Of a stretch of DNA of 64,000 nt, positions 12,215 to 23,634 are shown piece after piece. The first letter of the stretch is position 1; each line of letters begins with the position of its first letter. The notes under the pieces were generated by a model that saw only the letters and a list, made by a program, of their open reading frames with translations, was not told the DNA's origin and did not search any database. The position numbers were made by a program, and so were the translations under genes. This stretch comes from Megalonaias nervosa (Eukaryota > Mollusca > Bivalvia > Unionida > Unionidae), in the NCBI GenBank assembly GCA_016617855.1, contig JAECUM010027169.1, positions 23,209-87,208 of the forward strand, in the 5' to 3' direction.

Positions 12215-12765
12215 CATCCTCTATAATGTTGCTCATAATAGTAACAATGTATTGCATATTTATGTTGTACAGTATGCCATGCTCATCACAACATTAACGA
12301 TTTATTTCATATGCATGGTGTACAGTATGCCATGTTCATCATAATATGAACAATATATGGCTTGCTTGTTTTACAGTATGTCATGTTCATCATAATAATA
12401 ACAATATATTATCTACGTTGTACAGTATGCCATATTTATCATAATAGTAGCAATGTATTGTGTATGTCTGTTGTACAGTATGCCTTGTTCATCATAATAG
12501 TAACAATATATTTCATATTAATGCTGTACAGTGAGCCTTGTCCATCATAATAATAACAATATATTGCACATATATGTTGTACAGTATGCCATGTTTATCA
12601 TAATAGTAAAATATATGTATATGTATCTTGTAGTATGCCATGTTCATCATAATAGCAGCAATGAATTGTATATGTATGTTGTACAGTATGCCATGTTCAT
12701 CATAATAGTAAAAATGCATGGCATATTTATATTGTACAATATGCCATGTTCATCATAATAGAGCA
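12215..12765. repeat. About 52-bp minisatellite in intron 4
   Basis: About ten diverged copies (49-53 bp) containing TACAGTATGCCATGTTCATC followed by ATAATAGTAACAATATATT. The core recurs near 12271, 12324, 12375, 12424 and 12477. Open frames through it on both strands are a by-product of the repeat. Confidence 0.9.
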
Positions 12766-13479
12766 CCCACTCCCTCCCTCCCCCTTTTGTGCCCAGAATT
12801 TCCAGGAATAAAAAATCTAGCCCATAGCTATCACGGTTTGACATAAGTCAACTATAATCTAAAGGACAAAGATAAGAAAACGAGTTAATCGTTGTAATAG
12901 CTTAAATTTCAAATCCGTAACAGATAAATAGACCTCAGTGATATTCTTAAAAAAAATCAGAAATGTGATTAAATATTATTATGTCTGGAATGTTCCTCTT
13001 TCATTTTGTGAATAGTGTGAATTTTGAATCCTTCCAAAAACGAAAACAAAGTAGTCACATAAAACGTTCAGTTCTGTATTGACGATGTTGGAATACACAA
13101 ATATCGTATTGACAATATCGAAATGAAAGAAATTTTGTATAATTTTAAATAAAATCTGTTCATATTATGTGAGGCCTTTATGCATTGCTTACCCCTGTGT
13201 CGTTAGTATCAACACGTCAACTGCGGAAAATGTAAAACCAAATCCCGGAGTTAAAGAATGTTTAATGAATTTGAATCATTATTTCTTATCAGTTCAACTT
13301 ACAAGAACTTATTGTAAGGAACTTTTTTCCTTTTCATCTGAGTGCACATTAAACCAGGTGCGTGAGTAGGTATATTAGGGCCTAATATAAACTCAGTAAT
13401 TCCTGTTTCATTTCTTTTTATTTCACATTCCCAGCTAAGAATTTATTGACTTATTTGTTCCTTTACGTTATAATTTAAG

Positions 13480-13590
13480 GATTCAGAGAGGAGAGGCAGC
13501 CGTAGCAGCGTGTTGAGCGGTCTTGGTTTAGGGGAGTCCCACGCCCCAACACAAAGGAGAGCGAGCTTCCAAACCTTAGGGGAAAGTGTG
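13480..13590 (+). CDS. RRPS-repeat protein gene, exon 5
   Basis: A 111-base exon, 37 codons, phase 0 at both ends. The acceptor TAATTTAAG ends at 13479 and the donor GTAAAT starts at 13591. It encodes more of the same motif: RRGSRSSVLSGLGLGES and QRRASFQTLGES. That sequence resemblance to exon 4 (R-R-x-S followed by S/T-L-G) independently confirms that the two exons belong to one gene. A (CT)n tract begins only about 5 bases after the donor. The acceptor polypyrimidine tract is weaker than in exons 2-4. Confidence 0.8.
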
Positions 13591-13591
13591 G

Positions 13592-13595
<4 letters not shown>

Positions 13596-13647
<52 letters not shown>
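13596..13647. repeat. (CT)n microsatellite next to exon 5 donor
   Basis: About 26 CT units starting just inside intron 5, adjacent to the GTAAAT donor. Confidence 0.95.
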
Positions 13648-13651
<4 letters not shown>

Positions 13652-13973
13652 ACAAAGTTGATAAACAAAATGTATATGATATAGTTCTACATTTAATCAT
13701 GAAATATGAACACATACCGTATTTTGTACAGGAACTGAATTGTATCATTTTCTGTAAAATAATGTGAGAGTTACAGTTTATGTTACCAAATGATAATAAT
13801 AACGGGTAATTGCTTTTAGGAAATTTATCAACTTAATGCTATCTCCTACTAAATTTTAAATAACGGCCATTGATGAAAGTGGCGAAGAGGAAGAACTGGG
13901 AGGTGGCACCGGGATAATAAAGTTTCCCTACGTTTCGCTCTAGAAGAAAGGCCTTTCTCAGAGGATAAACGAA

Positions 13974-14011
13974 CGCGCACACACACACACACACGCACGC
14001 GCGCGCGCGCG

Positions 14012-14056
<45 letters not shown>
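13974..14056. repeat. (AC)n-(GC)n-(AC)n compound microsatellite
   Basis: ACACAC flanks a central run of alternating GC of about 25 bases (near 13994-14021). Alternating purine-pyrimidine of this kind is a classic Z-DNA-forming sequence. Intronic. Confidence 0.95.
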
Positions 14057-14586
14057 GAAGTGATGCATAAAACAAATAAATAACTTTTGGCATAGAGAAG
14101 TAAAACTGTCTGGAACAATGAAGAGATCTCAAGTAAAAAGAGGGACAAAATAACAGAAAAATAGCAACCTGTCTTGAAATGGAGCTATTATTTGTAAATA
14201 AGGTGAACAAGTCTGGCTACCGCTAGAAGAAAAAAAATGTCACTGATGCCATTTTCCAGGTTTTGTCTTATGAAATAATATTAGAGCTGTTGATCTGATT
14301 CTCATATTGGTTTTTTTTTTCTTTCAAACGTCATGGGAATCCTGCGTAATTATTAACGTTTTGTTGATTTCTCCTGCTATTCAAACATGTATTTTTGTAA
14401 ACGGTTTCTTTCCATGAGGAAGTTTTTGATTAAATCGAAACGTTGGAAACATTTATAACTGAGTCGTCACGAACTTATTTACTTAATCCCATCAACAATT
14501 CAAATTAGAGCTACTTCTTGGTTTACTAAACAAGCAAACAAACAAGTACATAAAAAAATGTAAAACTTTTTTTTTTCTCTTTTCAG

Positions 14587-14610
14587 ATGCACCTATTTTC
14601 CGGAAAATAA
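14587..14610 (+). CDS. RRPS-repeat protein gene, exon 6 (terminal)
   Basis: The short last coding segment: seven codons and a TAA stop at 14608-14610 (MHLFSGK). The acceptor is very strong, a long T/C tract ending CTCTTTTCAG at 14586. It is read in phase 0, as exon 5 requires. An AATAAA signal lies about 130 bases downstream, which fits a terminal exon. The total predicted length is about 278 residues if the ATG at 3827 is used. Confidence 0.65.
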   Translation: MHLFSGK

Positions 14611-14741
14611 CATCGGTATTGTAGCGTCTCACACATTGACGCAATATACTCACTCGCCTGTTCCAAGTTCAAAATGTTTAAGCTATGGAAATATGTATAT
14701 ATTGATTTGTCGCATAAATACTCGAGTTTATGTCTGAAGCC

Positions 14742-14747
14742 AATAAA
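14742..14747 (+). promoter_or_regulatory. Poly(A) signal AATAAA for the RRPS gene
   Basis: A canonical AATAAA on the + strand, about 130 bases after the stop codon. No other strong signal lies between. Confidence 0.65.
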
Positions 14748-14948
14748 AAGGTTTAAAGGTTTATATCTAGGTTGTGTTTTTTATGAGAATGGAGAAAGAT
14801 GGCAATCAGATTATATAAAAATACATGTTCCTACCGCCCGCAGCTAGAATGACGAGTTCGTACGACGAAACATACGCTTGTATGTATCATAAGGACGTAA
14901 AACTATACTTGAGAAACTAGAGTGCATCTGTCTATCAATATATCTGAC

Positions 14949-14996
14949 ATGTATGTATGTATGTATGTATGTATGTATGCATGTATGTATGTATGT
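14949..14996. repeat. (GTAT)n microsatellite
   Basis: About twelve ATGT/GTAT units with a single GCAT interruption. Confidence 0.95.
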
Positions 14997-15472
14997 TCTT
15001 TTACTCTCATTCTGGCAGTCTTTATTTATTTTCTGTCCTTCTTCTCTCTTATTGTTGTTCTAATCATATAGTCCCGATCCAGATGGTGGATTGCAGCTCT
15101 AAAGTCATGCAGAATGATAGCGCAAAGTACCATCTCCAATATTGCGCAAAGTACAGTCTTCAATAATGCAGCTTTATGCAACATGCTAGGGTACATATTT
15201 TGCTTCGTTTATTTCTTTGCTTTGTTCTAATTTGTTTTGTTTTCCTAAAATATTTGTAACAGTACAGAGGCAATAACAGAATTAAAGGTTGTGTATAGTA
15301 ACGGCAATGTAGACAATTATTTGTAGTAGTTGCGTCATAATAACCGTTTTCTATTTTTGTTACTGATCTAGGTCACAGCCTTCTACCTGTCGTTATTTCA
15401 CAAGCGCAGGCATGCGAATCTACTCGTGAAAGTTACCATGAGGCGCCCATGCAAGAGGAATGTCATGTAGGG

Positions 15473-16236
15473 TATAGTCTGAATATACCCCCCAGTTTGT
15501 TTGTAACCGCTCCCCCGCTCCCCCCGATTTAAATAAAGGACACCTTTAATGTGATAAAAAGTGCACAGAACTTAGTGAATTCATTCATTGATTTATAATT
15601 TCTAACCTGACTGTGACCAAAGTGGCATTAACACTGGCACCATCTGCTCTTTCATGCTCAAAGGACTTTCCATACTAACACGGCGCCATAGTGCGTACAC
15701 TATTGGCAAGTCTATCTCCTCAGACAACAGAGTGACGATGTTCATTTTATTCGGTAACTGCAGGATAATTCCGTAAATTACCATTATGTTGAGAATTTAG
15801 AGTTATATCTCTTTGTACACAATAGCATATAAATTACACTGCTTGTTAAATCCACGTGAAAGGCAAATTTTTAGCTGTCATTATTTTCCTTTGTTTGATT
15901 CGACATTGTAAATATCGGAAGCGGACGTCGTAGTATTTTCCTTCTATGTACATACATGTGTAGTCGTGTTTACACCCCTTCGCTGAAAATGGACTTGTCC
16001 AGGAGCTGGAAATGACTGGCGAGCAGGGTCGTCTTTTATAATGAAAATTTCCGTTTGGAATAAAACGGGCAGACGATAACGGTGCTGGGGCCCACCTGGG
16101 CATAATCAAATTTGAATTTATAAATCAATTAATAAACTAACTAAGTTCTGTGCATCTTTTATCTTATTTGTTCTTTTCTTTTTATAAATCGGTGGGGGGA
16201 TGGTACAAACAAACGGTGAGGTATATTCAGACTACA
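15473..16236. mobile_element. Inverted-repeat MITE, copy 1
   Basis: About 760 bp with long, imperfect terminal inverted repeats. The left end begins TATAGTCTGAATATACC and the right end finishes GGTATATTCAGACTA. The TIR similarity continues about 150 bp inward through a C-rich/G-rich stretch and GTGCACAGAACTTAGT. An inverted, full-length relative is at 28042-28787. There is no transposase, so it is non-autonomous. The termini start with TA, which suggests a TA target site (Tc1/mariner-like), but this is not proven. A central block is well conserved between the copies and, read on the - strand here, encodes YIEGKYYDVRFRY, nearly the same as in copy 2. Confidence 0.8.
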
Positions 16237-17489
16237 GAAGACTTCAGCCTAGATCTGTAACCAACAAAGCCACTATTATCATATGACAAGTACAATGCAC
16301 AAGTACCAGTACAAATGGACACGTTCAAGCGCAAATACATCTATGTCCGCATCCAGTGTCCATTATCCACTTGCCGCTATTCACTCCAACTTCCACTGTC
16401 CACGCCTACAATGATTTATTAAACTGCGTACGTGAAAACATACGTGAGGATATACGCAAACATACATGATTTGCATCAATAGCTCGCGTGGTAAACAAGG
16501 CTACCACTATTATTGGAACTGTATTATACACATGCGTTTAGCCCTCAGTTATCAGTATAGCCGCTCCTATGCACTGTTCTGGCAGACCGATCGATGTTTG
16601 CATACAAACTTAGCATAGGCCCTCTCATATCTCCTAGCATAGAAGTGTTACCTCTTGTATACTGATGTATTCAATCGCTGTTTCCCGAGTGTTATTGATA
16701 TTGCCCGAGTACTATTGAATTATCGAAAGGAAAAATAATGGTTTCTTGACTTGACCTAGCAATGTATTATTCTGGCCTGCCTATCATTATTTCAAAGCGG
16801 AATTGTATATTTCTTGTCTTTTACAAGAATCAGCCAAATTGATATTTGTCGATGTGAAAACTAATCAAATTATCAATGGTGGAAGTTGGTAGCAATATTT
16901 CAGAGACCTACAAGTTTTGTTCCAAGGCTAAAGTATGTTTATCATTACACTGGACCATGCATGGATATGCATCTAATAGTAATTCTAAATGGTGTTGTTT
17001 CCACATGTTTCGTCATAAGCATCTTAGGTTCAAATATTGGGTTTATTTATTTACTTGTTAAGTGTTTTTGGTGGGCTACTCAGTTACCGTGTTATACTTC
17101 TAATCGTGATATTGCAGGTTCGAATCACGTTCGCAGAAAAGAACATCTACTTTAATAATTAAGGAAACGTTGAAACATGTGATGGTGCACATGAAAATGA
17201 AAGTCGCTATGATGATATAACGTTCATATCAATAGCAAGTACGAGAAACGCATGATTCTATGAGAAGTACTTTAGTTTAAACAACCTCTTGTCTGTCGTT
17301 TGGCACGCTTGGAACTCATCCGGAGTTACAAATTTCAACCGTCGTATTTGATACTGACTACACACGTCTGTTGACGGTAAGAATTTTATGTGTAACAGCT
17401 TAAACTTGGCAGCATGCTTTTAATCTCAAATAAATGCCGATTTACATTTACTAAGCACAACCCGAACAAAGATGTGTCCTTTAATACTA

Positions 17490-17490
<1 letters not shown>
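16237..17490. other. No gene recognised
   Basis: AT-rich DNA with several short open frames lacking motifs. Near 17115 there is a tRNA B-box-like GGTTCGAATC, but no tRNA folds around it. Confidence 0.4.

Positions 17491-17552
<62 letters not shown>
17491..17552. repeat. (AT)n microsatellite
   Basis: About 60 bases of alternating AT. Confidence 0.95.
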
Positions 17553-17554
<2 letters not shown>

Positions 17555-17603
17555 GGCGAATAGTTCACAGACTGACGTATACATAGTATTTTCAAAGCAT
17601 TAA

Positions 17604-17849
17604 AAAGTATATAATACTGGCACTATATCACCCGCGCAATGGAGTGTTTCTAACGTTACAGAAAATTTAAGATCACTGTTCCTTTTAAGTGCGTCATACA
17701 AATTTGTTAAAGATGCTAAAAAGATATTGTATGATTTTCTTTTCAAATATGTATCCGTAAATATTACTGAAATCGATACAGACGTCTGTGAAAAATTAGC
17801 CGATACTGAAGCGATTGCAGTTTTAAATCCAGGCAAAGTAAAATTTTAA
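17604..17849 (+). CDS. Unidentified open frame, no ATG
   Basis: An 81-codon open stretch ending in TAA at 17847, with protein-like composition (for example KILYDFLFKYVSVNITEI, then DTDVCEKLADTEAI). It has no start codon and no clear acceptor. It lies about 0.6 kb from the Polinton-type integrase remnant but on the opposite strand. It may be another fragment of that element or chance. Function unknown. Confidence 0.25.
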   Translation, partial: KVYNTGTISPAQWSVSNVTENLRSLFLLSASYKFVKDAKKILYDFLFKYVSVNITEIDTDVCEKLADTEAIAVLNPGKVKF

Positions 17850-18439
17850 TACAAATATGTCTCAATAGACATTGATATATAAGCATGCCAACTGTGAATT
17901 CAGCTAAACCAACTCACATGAGAACGTGGGATACGAATACAACGCGGTATGAAAAGTATGACATACTTGTAATGTGATGACTTTCTCCAGACGAGCCACT
18001 GTTAAATTCAGCGCAATATTATATCAAAATTCCTGCTCGGCCAAGAGCCGTATCGCATATACCATTGCAATTGAGGCTGCGGCAAAGTATAACATTTTTA
18101 AGTCCAAGTTTGAGTTATATAAACGTCGCAGTGATAATCGGGCAATTCGAATCTAATAAGACGCAGGTAAAGGTTCCGTTAGACTTCTTTCAAAGATGCC
18201 GCCTGGAACCATATGGACGTTACAGCGCATGGTACCCACGCGCTTAACACGGTAATTATTTTTCGCGTTAATTTAAATAAGGAGAGGTAGCTGCTGTGTT
18301 CAACGGTATGATGCTACGCCTTCTTTTATAATCGATAACCCGTGGAGCGGCAAATCCAATCATCGACACTAGATGGATATCCTTTCAAACGTACTTTCAC
18401 TTGCACAAGTTGGTGTTTGCCTACTTTACGAGTACAGCG

Positions 18440-19105
18440 ATATCGTACACGTCATCGTTTTCTGTGATCATTCATTGAACCTCAGGCAAATAAATAGTTC
18501 CTTTCAACACATCTCTATTCATGTCATCCAAAGCAAACCCAATCTCCAATCTTTAACACTACTTTTTTCTTTGTGGTGGTTGGTGTCGTTCCAAAGAGTC
18601 GATTAAACACCATCATGACCTTTTCAGTGATCGCTTTTTTGGGTGCACATTCGATGCTACGGTGGTATTATTGATTATAAGCTTTGAGTAGGCGTGGTAG
18701 GGTATCGATGTTCTGGAGAATATGTTTATGTGTACAATATTTCCACATACGTGTTTTCAGTGTTCTTTGTAAATGACCCACGACAATCGAATTCCTTTCA
18801 GGATTTCCAGTGGTGGAAAATTAATGTCTGTTTATACTTCTTTTCGAAAAGATTGGTTCGGAAATTTTATGCCTTGGCCTGTTTGCCGTCGTAGAGAGTG
18901 ACGACCGCTTTGCTTCAAACTAGTTTTAAAGCTCGTAATAACTCTGAACTAGTTCTATAAATCAATGTAACTAATAGAGCTGATTTTGAAAATACGTCTA
19001 TGAAACAAAATAAATATTTGCAGTTACCATTGGACTTTGCCAAATGAGAGACATTAGCTAAATCTACTTGCCACTGATGATCGATGACAACAACTTCGGT
19101 TTAAC
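18440..19105 (-). pseudogene. Polinton/Maverick-type integrase remnant
   Basis: Broken - strand frames match, in order, a retroviral-like (DDE) integrase of the kind found in Mavericks/Polintons. First comes HQWQVDLANVSHLAK with the first catalytic Asp (near 19040-19080), then CFIDVFSKSALLV. A degraded middle follows, then NSIVVGHLQRTLKTRMWKY (near 18735-18795) and YHRSI. It ends with FNRLFG and a tail resembling the SH3-like/chromo-type C-terminus (GTIYLPEVQ, ENDDVY). In this family the third catalytic Glu precedes R-F-N-R-T-L-K; here that position reads Gly, so the enzyme would be dead even without the frameshifts and stops. Assigned by motif recognition only; Ginger-type integrases are related alternatives. 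Confidence 0.65.
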
Positions 19106-19525
19106 CTCTGTAAACCTTTTATCGATTGGGTTTGTGTAATGCATATGTCTACTGCTCTTGTAACCATTGTCACACCTGTGTTAAACGTAAACTTTTAAGT
19201 TTGATTAGCAGCACTAATTGATTGTGAACTCTTCTAAAACCAGCAGAATATGAAGGTCTGTTATAAATGCTTGCTAAAAATGTTTCCATGATTAGATATA
19301 TGTAATTTTTGCTGTTCATCAATAAGTCAACCACAGTTTGATAATGCTCTTAGATTGCAGTGGTATTTTTTGGACGAGGCTTTAAAGTGTCCGATGAGCA
19401 AAAGGAGTAGGTACCGGTTGTAAGGTGGTGACTTTATTGTTGATTTCTTTTTTCACGTCTGTCTTCCCTTCATTCATTTTTTTTCTGCTGAAGAATTATC
19501 GAACTCACTGCTTTTACCCAAGCAT

Positions 19526-19744
19526 TTATTTCTTCTCGTTTGGAATAGGGAATGGTGTAAGAAAGGAAGCTACAATCTGACTAAGCATTGGAGCAGACGG
19601 AGTTTTGAACACTTCTCCTGTGTCTGCTTCCATCTTTGTGGTTATCGCTGTCTTGATTACTTCTTTTGATTTGCTTTCCATTATCGTCTTGAATTCTCCC
19701 AGAGTATGTTTATTTGTATTGTCGAAAGGATTCTTCTGGTGCAA
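19526..19744 (-). pseudogene. Short open frame between Polinton remnants
   Basis: A 72-residue frame on the - strand, lysine/threonine-rich and ending FPIPNEKK. It lies between the integrase and virion-protein remnants in the same orientation. It has no recognised domain and may be a piece of another gene of that element. Confidence 0.25.
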
Positions 19745-20039
19745 AAGTTAAGGAGGTTGGAATACTTCGCGGTACCATTGCCATTTTTCTGCTTCTGGCA
19801 AATCGGTTCCAGCCATCAACGACTGTAATTCTTATTGTGATTGCGACGTTTCGGTTAGATTAGGATTCAGAGGTGAATGAGATATCCGTTGTTTTTACCA
19901 AAGCATAGAGTTCTATCTATCACTTGTATGTTGCTAAAGTGAGGTTACATCCTTCCATAACATCCAAAGGTACAAGTTTGATCTCTTCATAGAAACAAGC
20001 GTATTTATACCTTCTTTTCTACTCCTTATCGCATGATCC

Positions 20040-20330
20040 TCACATACGTGGTCCAGCAATCAGTCCTAACAAACTAACAGCAAGTTCTAATAAGGGTCTC
20101 ATCAGCATGGATAGAAATCCTCCTCGTTTGACTGGCATTTCTGTTTGACTGATGAGCTTTTTTTTATTCATGATTTGGCGAAGAAAGTTCAGATGTTTTT
20201 CTAATTGTTGTATCTGATGTTTGGACAAAGCTTCCGTTCCTTCGTAAACATTCAAACAACATTCACACACAACAGCGATGATTTCTTTAGGCGCTGTATT
20301 TTTTCGAATTGGATGATCGGATTTAGTCAG
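20040..20330 (-). pseudogene. Polinton-type small virion-associated protein
   Basis: The - strand frame has a CECCLNVYEG segment, a basic helical stretch (HQIQQLEKHLNFLRQI), then KRGGFLSMLMRPLLELAV and a hydrophobic Gly/Ala/Leu C-terminus ending at 20040. This layout (C-E-C-x-L-N-V, basic linker, R-G-G-F-L-x-x-L, hydrophobic tail) is the one I associate with a small protein encoded by many Polinton-like elements of invertebrates, reminiscent of adenoviral minor core proteins. The frame is open upstream of the first Met (near 20270) to about 20330, so the true start may be earlier. Its function in Polintons is inferred from context only. Confidence 0.5.
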
Positions 20331-20487
20331 TACATCTAATTATTTAGCTAAACGAGTAGTATGTATCTTTCTTGCCTTATTGGAAGAAGATTGTATCTTC
20401 AGACGACAACGGTGGTGTACTCCTTGGTCATATATCTTGTTTCAGGAGCAAAAACATTGAAGTGAATCATATCACACACTCATTTTT

Positions 20488-21000
20488 TCAATCCACTGAT
20501 AGTAGTGTTATCAACTTCACTATGGGCAGCGCTCGACGATGATGTATTTTCAACGGACTAAATCGTGACAGTACATGTTTGGATAACACCTCAGATCTGG
20601 ATTGTTCTTTTGTCTTATATGATGACACTTTGTTAACTGCAGCAGCAGTTGATAGAGAAGAAGACATTGCTCTGTGGATAAATATTGATTCCTTTAGAAA
20701 CATGTTTCCATTTCTTTACCAAATTAGGCAAAACGTGTCTTAAATCAGAGTTTGCACTCATCATTGTCAACGGCGAAGATAAACTTACCGAAGGAGACAC
20801 TGTCACCAAGCGGAGTGGTTTTCTGGAGATCGTACTAGCAGTAGTACCTCTCTTCTGGCACGAGGTAATTTTCTTGGGAATTTTCTCCTTCGGGCTTTTG
20901 TTTTTCTTGCGTGAATTTGCGGCACCAATACCCTTCATATGGGTCTGCTGCATTCTTTGATGGAATTCAACTTTCCTCTTTGTTTCAGCTACGGCATTAA
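20488..21000 (-). pseudogene. Polinton-associated degraded coding frames
   Basis: Two overlapping - strand frames (20633-20990 and 20488-20703) read as basic, Ser-rich protein. The second contains VLSKHVLSRFSPLKIHH, followed by an interrupted stretch toward 20330. They run in the same direction as the 20040-20330 gene and immediately upstream of it, so they are probably parts of one or two upstream genes of the same element. I cannot name the products with confidence. Confidence 0.35.
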
Positions 21001-21640
21001 GATCCTATTTTTGAAAGGAACGATAATAACTCCTCCTGAAGAGCATCTTCCACCACGTTACAAAATGATCTAAGATGGCCGCCAGGGACGAAAAATATGC
21101 TTAAAGCTCTCTTGGGTGATTTTTTTTTTTCTTATTTTTGTTTTTTATTTTTGGTTCTTTTTGTTTTAAGTTACAGTGTGATGGAGTGATTCATTCTAGA
21201 ATATCAATAGGCGAATGTTTCCTGTTTGAATATATCTTCTCAGAATTCATGTGGAATATGTAATATAGAAGGAAACGTTCTTTTTTAAATTCTATGGAAA
21301 TGCTCTTAGTGTTTTTTCTATCTATATGTTATGACCTAGACGGACTATTTCAGACAGTCTCCTGTTTTACTTATTCTGTGCTTAGCTGTAGCCATTCATT
21401 AAATCAGCCTCTTAGTAGCCAAATCCTCAGACAGTTTGATGAGAAAATAACTGCATTCATTGAAATTCTAATAGTAGGAACATTTGCAATTCTAAACATA
21501 AGTTCAGATCAACTTCAGCTCAAGATTTCAGGGACACAACATAGAAAATTCAAAGCTCCAAACCAGGAAAAACACTCTCACTTCAGTGCAACATAGGGCC
21601 AGGAAATTTATTAATAATTGACACTAGAGAATAGAACGGT
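21001..21640. other. No gene recognised
   Basis: AT-rich DNA with a T-rich tract at 21120-21160. A + strand frame at 21294-21596 (100 residues) has no motif that I recognise. It lies directly upstream of the LINE ORF1 remnant and could be its degraded 5' part. Confidence 0.35.
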
Positions 21641-21679
21641 GTTAACCAAATCCAGAGGGACTTGCAAGAAAATAAACTG

Positions 21680-22400
21680 ACCTGGATAGGGGCTGTTATC
21701 GAGGAAGATATCAATGCAGTCGTAACAGGCGGGTTATTAGGTAGAGTGGTGTCAGATATAATGTATCAATTGATTGCCAAACATTAAACAGAGTTGAAAT
21801 GAAAACTTAGGCAAGAAAGAAACAATAGGATGACAGATATGCAGGAAAGGTCGGAGTGTTTGAAAATGAAAAACTGAAAGACAAATTAGGGCATACTATT
21901 AAGGAGAATGTGAATTTGAAAGAACTCGAAACAAACTTAAATCGCTTAAACGAGGAAATGAAGAAAGCAAACCAGAACAAACAATACTCTACGACAGGCA
22001 ATGTGAAACTATTTAACATGCCACAGACACAAATGAAAATTAAAAACCCAAAATGACTCAGATCGTTAAAGAAGCTGCAGGTAAGGACATGGATCAGAGA
22101 GGCATGCTTGCCATCCACAGAATTCCAGGATGCGCGTGAGTATCAAAACCTGGAATAATTAAAGTTGGAACTTAAGAGGCCAAAATAGCTGTTACAAAGG
22201 ACAAAATGAAATAGAAAGAAAACCTGTCAATAAGAATTACTGAAGACGTAACCAGACTCAACATTTGTCTCATTAACAGGATCTCAAAAAACTCAAAAAT
22301 ATAACCTGCCTGGTACTTTAACTACCTAATTTATGCCTGAAACGAAAGCAGGGTGAAGACTTAGAGTTGGCCCTTTTGATGACATTGATGTAGTGATTAA
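21680..22400 (+). pseudogene. LINE ORF1 remnant (coiled coil + RRM-like)
   Basis: The + strand frame at 21856-22056 gives a Lys/Glu/Leu/Asn-rich coiled-coil-like segment (ENVNLKELETNLNRLNEEMK), followed by NVKLFNMPQ, the start of an RRM-like fold as in L1-type ORF1 proteins. Downstream, in shifted frames, come AIHRIPG, then AKIAVTKDKMK, then INRISKNSK. Several stops interrupt it. It is in the same orientation as the LINE ORF2 remnant at 25470-27850. The two may be one element separated by LTR and (AT)n insertions. Confidence 0.55.
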
Positions 22401-22529
22401 TTCTGAATCATTGATCTCAAATTAATGGTCATAAAGCATTGTTGGAAGTTGTTCTCACTTATCCAAAACGATCAGAGAACCATGATATGTGTAAATTATT
22501 CCATACCTTGTAATGAGTATGCTGAAGTT

Positions 22530-22533
<4 letters not shown>

Positions 22534-22610
<77 letters not shown>
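22534..22610. repeat. (AT)n microsatellite
   Basis: About 75 bases of alternating AT. Confidence 0.95.
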
Positions 22611-22611
<1 letters not shown>

Positions 22612-23515
22612 ACTTTTGGTTTGACACAAACAAATAAGAAACAAATCAGTCAGTAACTGCAAACGTAATAAAGACATATTCGAAGCGTTTGTGGGCTATG
22701 TAAGAATAATTTATTAGCCAGCGTTCACACGACGTTGTTGTTTGTTTTTTCTTGGGGGGGTTGGGGGGTTGGAGGGGTATCACCTTCTCATTCATTTAGT
22801 TCAGTAAAATGATTGCTTGTATTTTTCTTCCATGTCGTTCTTTATCTTGCAACTCCTTATATGTAAATGTAAAATGGAAATGTAGCTCATAACTATGTGT
22901 AGAAAAAGCCGTTCCTTGCTGAAGTTAAGGTTTGCATTAACATAAACGATCTTACACAGTATTGGTAATTTAACCTGCATCTGGAAATTATGAGTAGTAA
23001 CTCACCTTTGGCTGAGTAATATGAGTAGCATTGTATCGTATTTTATTGTCTTAATATCAATCAGCTGCGATTACATTGACAGTTATAACGGTAAGACAGC
23101 CTTAGTGTCAGGATTATTTTACATCCATAGGAATTAAATAATAATTACAGTAGACATGGTATTAACGGTATGCATGCAAACGGCTGATTGGAGAGGAGCA
23201 ATGTTTAAGATATAATGTTATAATAGTTAACATCAATAGTTATATATCGTATCTTGTAGACAGCAATGACAGTGTCAAAGATTGTGATAATGGTGACGAT
23301 CATAATAAATATTGCCAGTATTGTTATAAGGTAAAGTAATAAATAATAGAGGCACTGACAAGATTCGGTTTTAAACCGTCCAACAGAGTGTTTAAAGATT
23401 TCTTTTTTTCTCCTCTTTTGTTTTTTAATTACCACCAGAATAAGCTGGCGAGTATTAGGGGCTATTAATACAGAATATCCATTAATAATCTCACTGCCTT
23501 TAATAGTTTTTATAT
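22611..23515. other. No gene recognised
   Basis: AT-rich sequence with a G-rich patch at 22757-22780 and no open frame of interest. Confidence 0.5.
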
Positions 23516-23518
23516 ATA

Positions 23519-23588
<70 letters not shown>
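23516..23588. repeat. (AT)n microsatellite
   Basis: About 70 bases of alternating AT, 47 bases upstream of an LTR fragment. Confidence 0.95.
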
Positions 23589-23590
<2 letters not shown>

Positions 23591-23634
23591 ATTAGCATTA
23601 GAATGAACAATCTTCCAAACTATAATATGCGTAT

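Noticed and set aside
13839..14210. Cys-Val and Ala-Arg rich frames on the - strand
   Set aside because: Produced by the (AC)n/(GC)n compound microsatellite.
16876..17155. Two overlapping + strand frames of 61 and 89 codons
   Set aside because: No recognisable domain, no splice support and typical composition of random AT-rich DNA.
17060..17160. tRNA-like sequence around a box B (GGTTCGAATC), with a CTTCTAA anticodon-loop-like stretch
   Set aside because: Acceptor and anticodon stems do not pair convincingly; at most a decayed tRNA-derived scrap.
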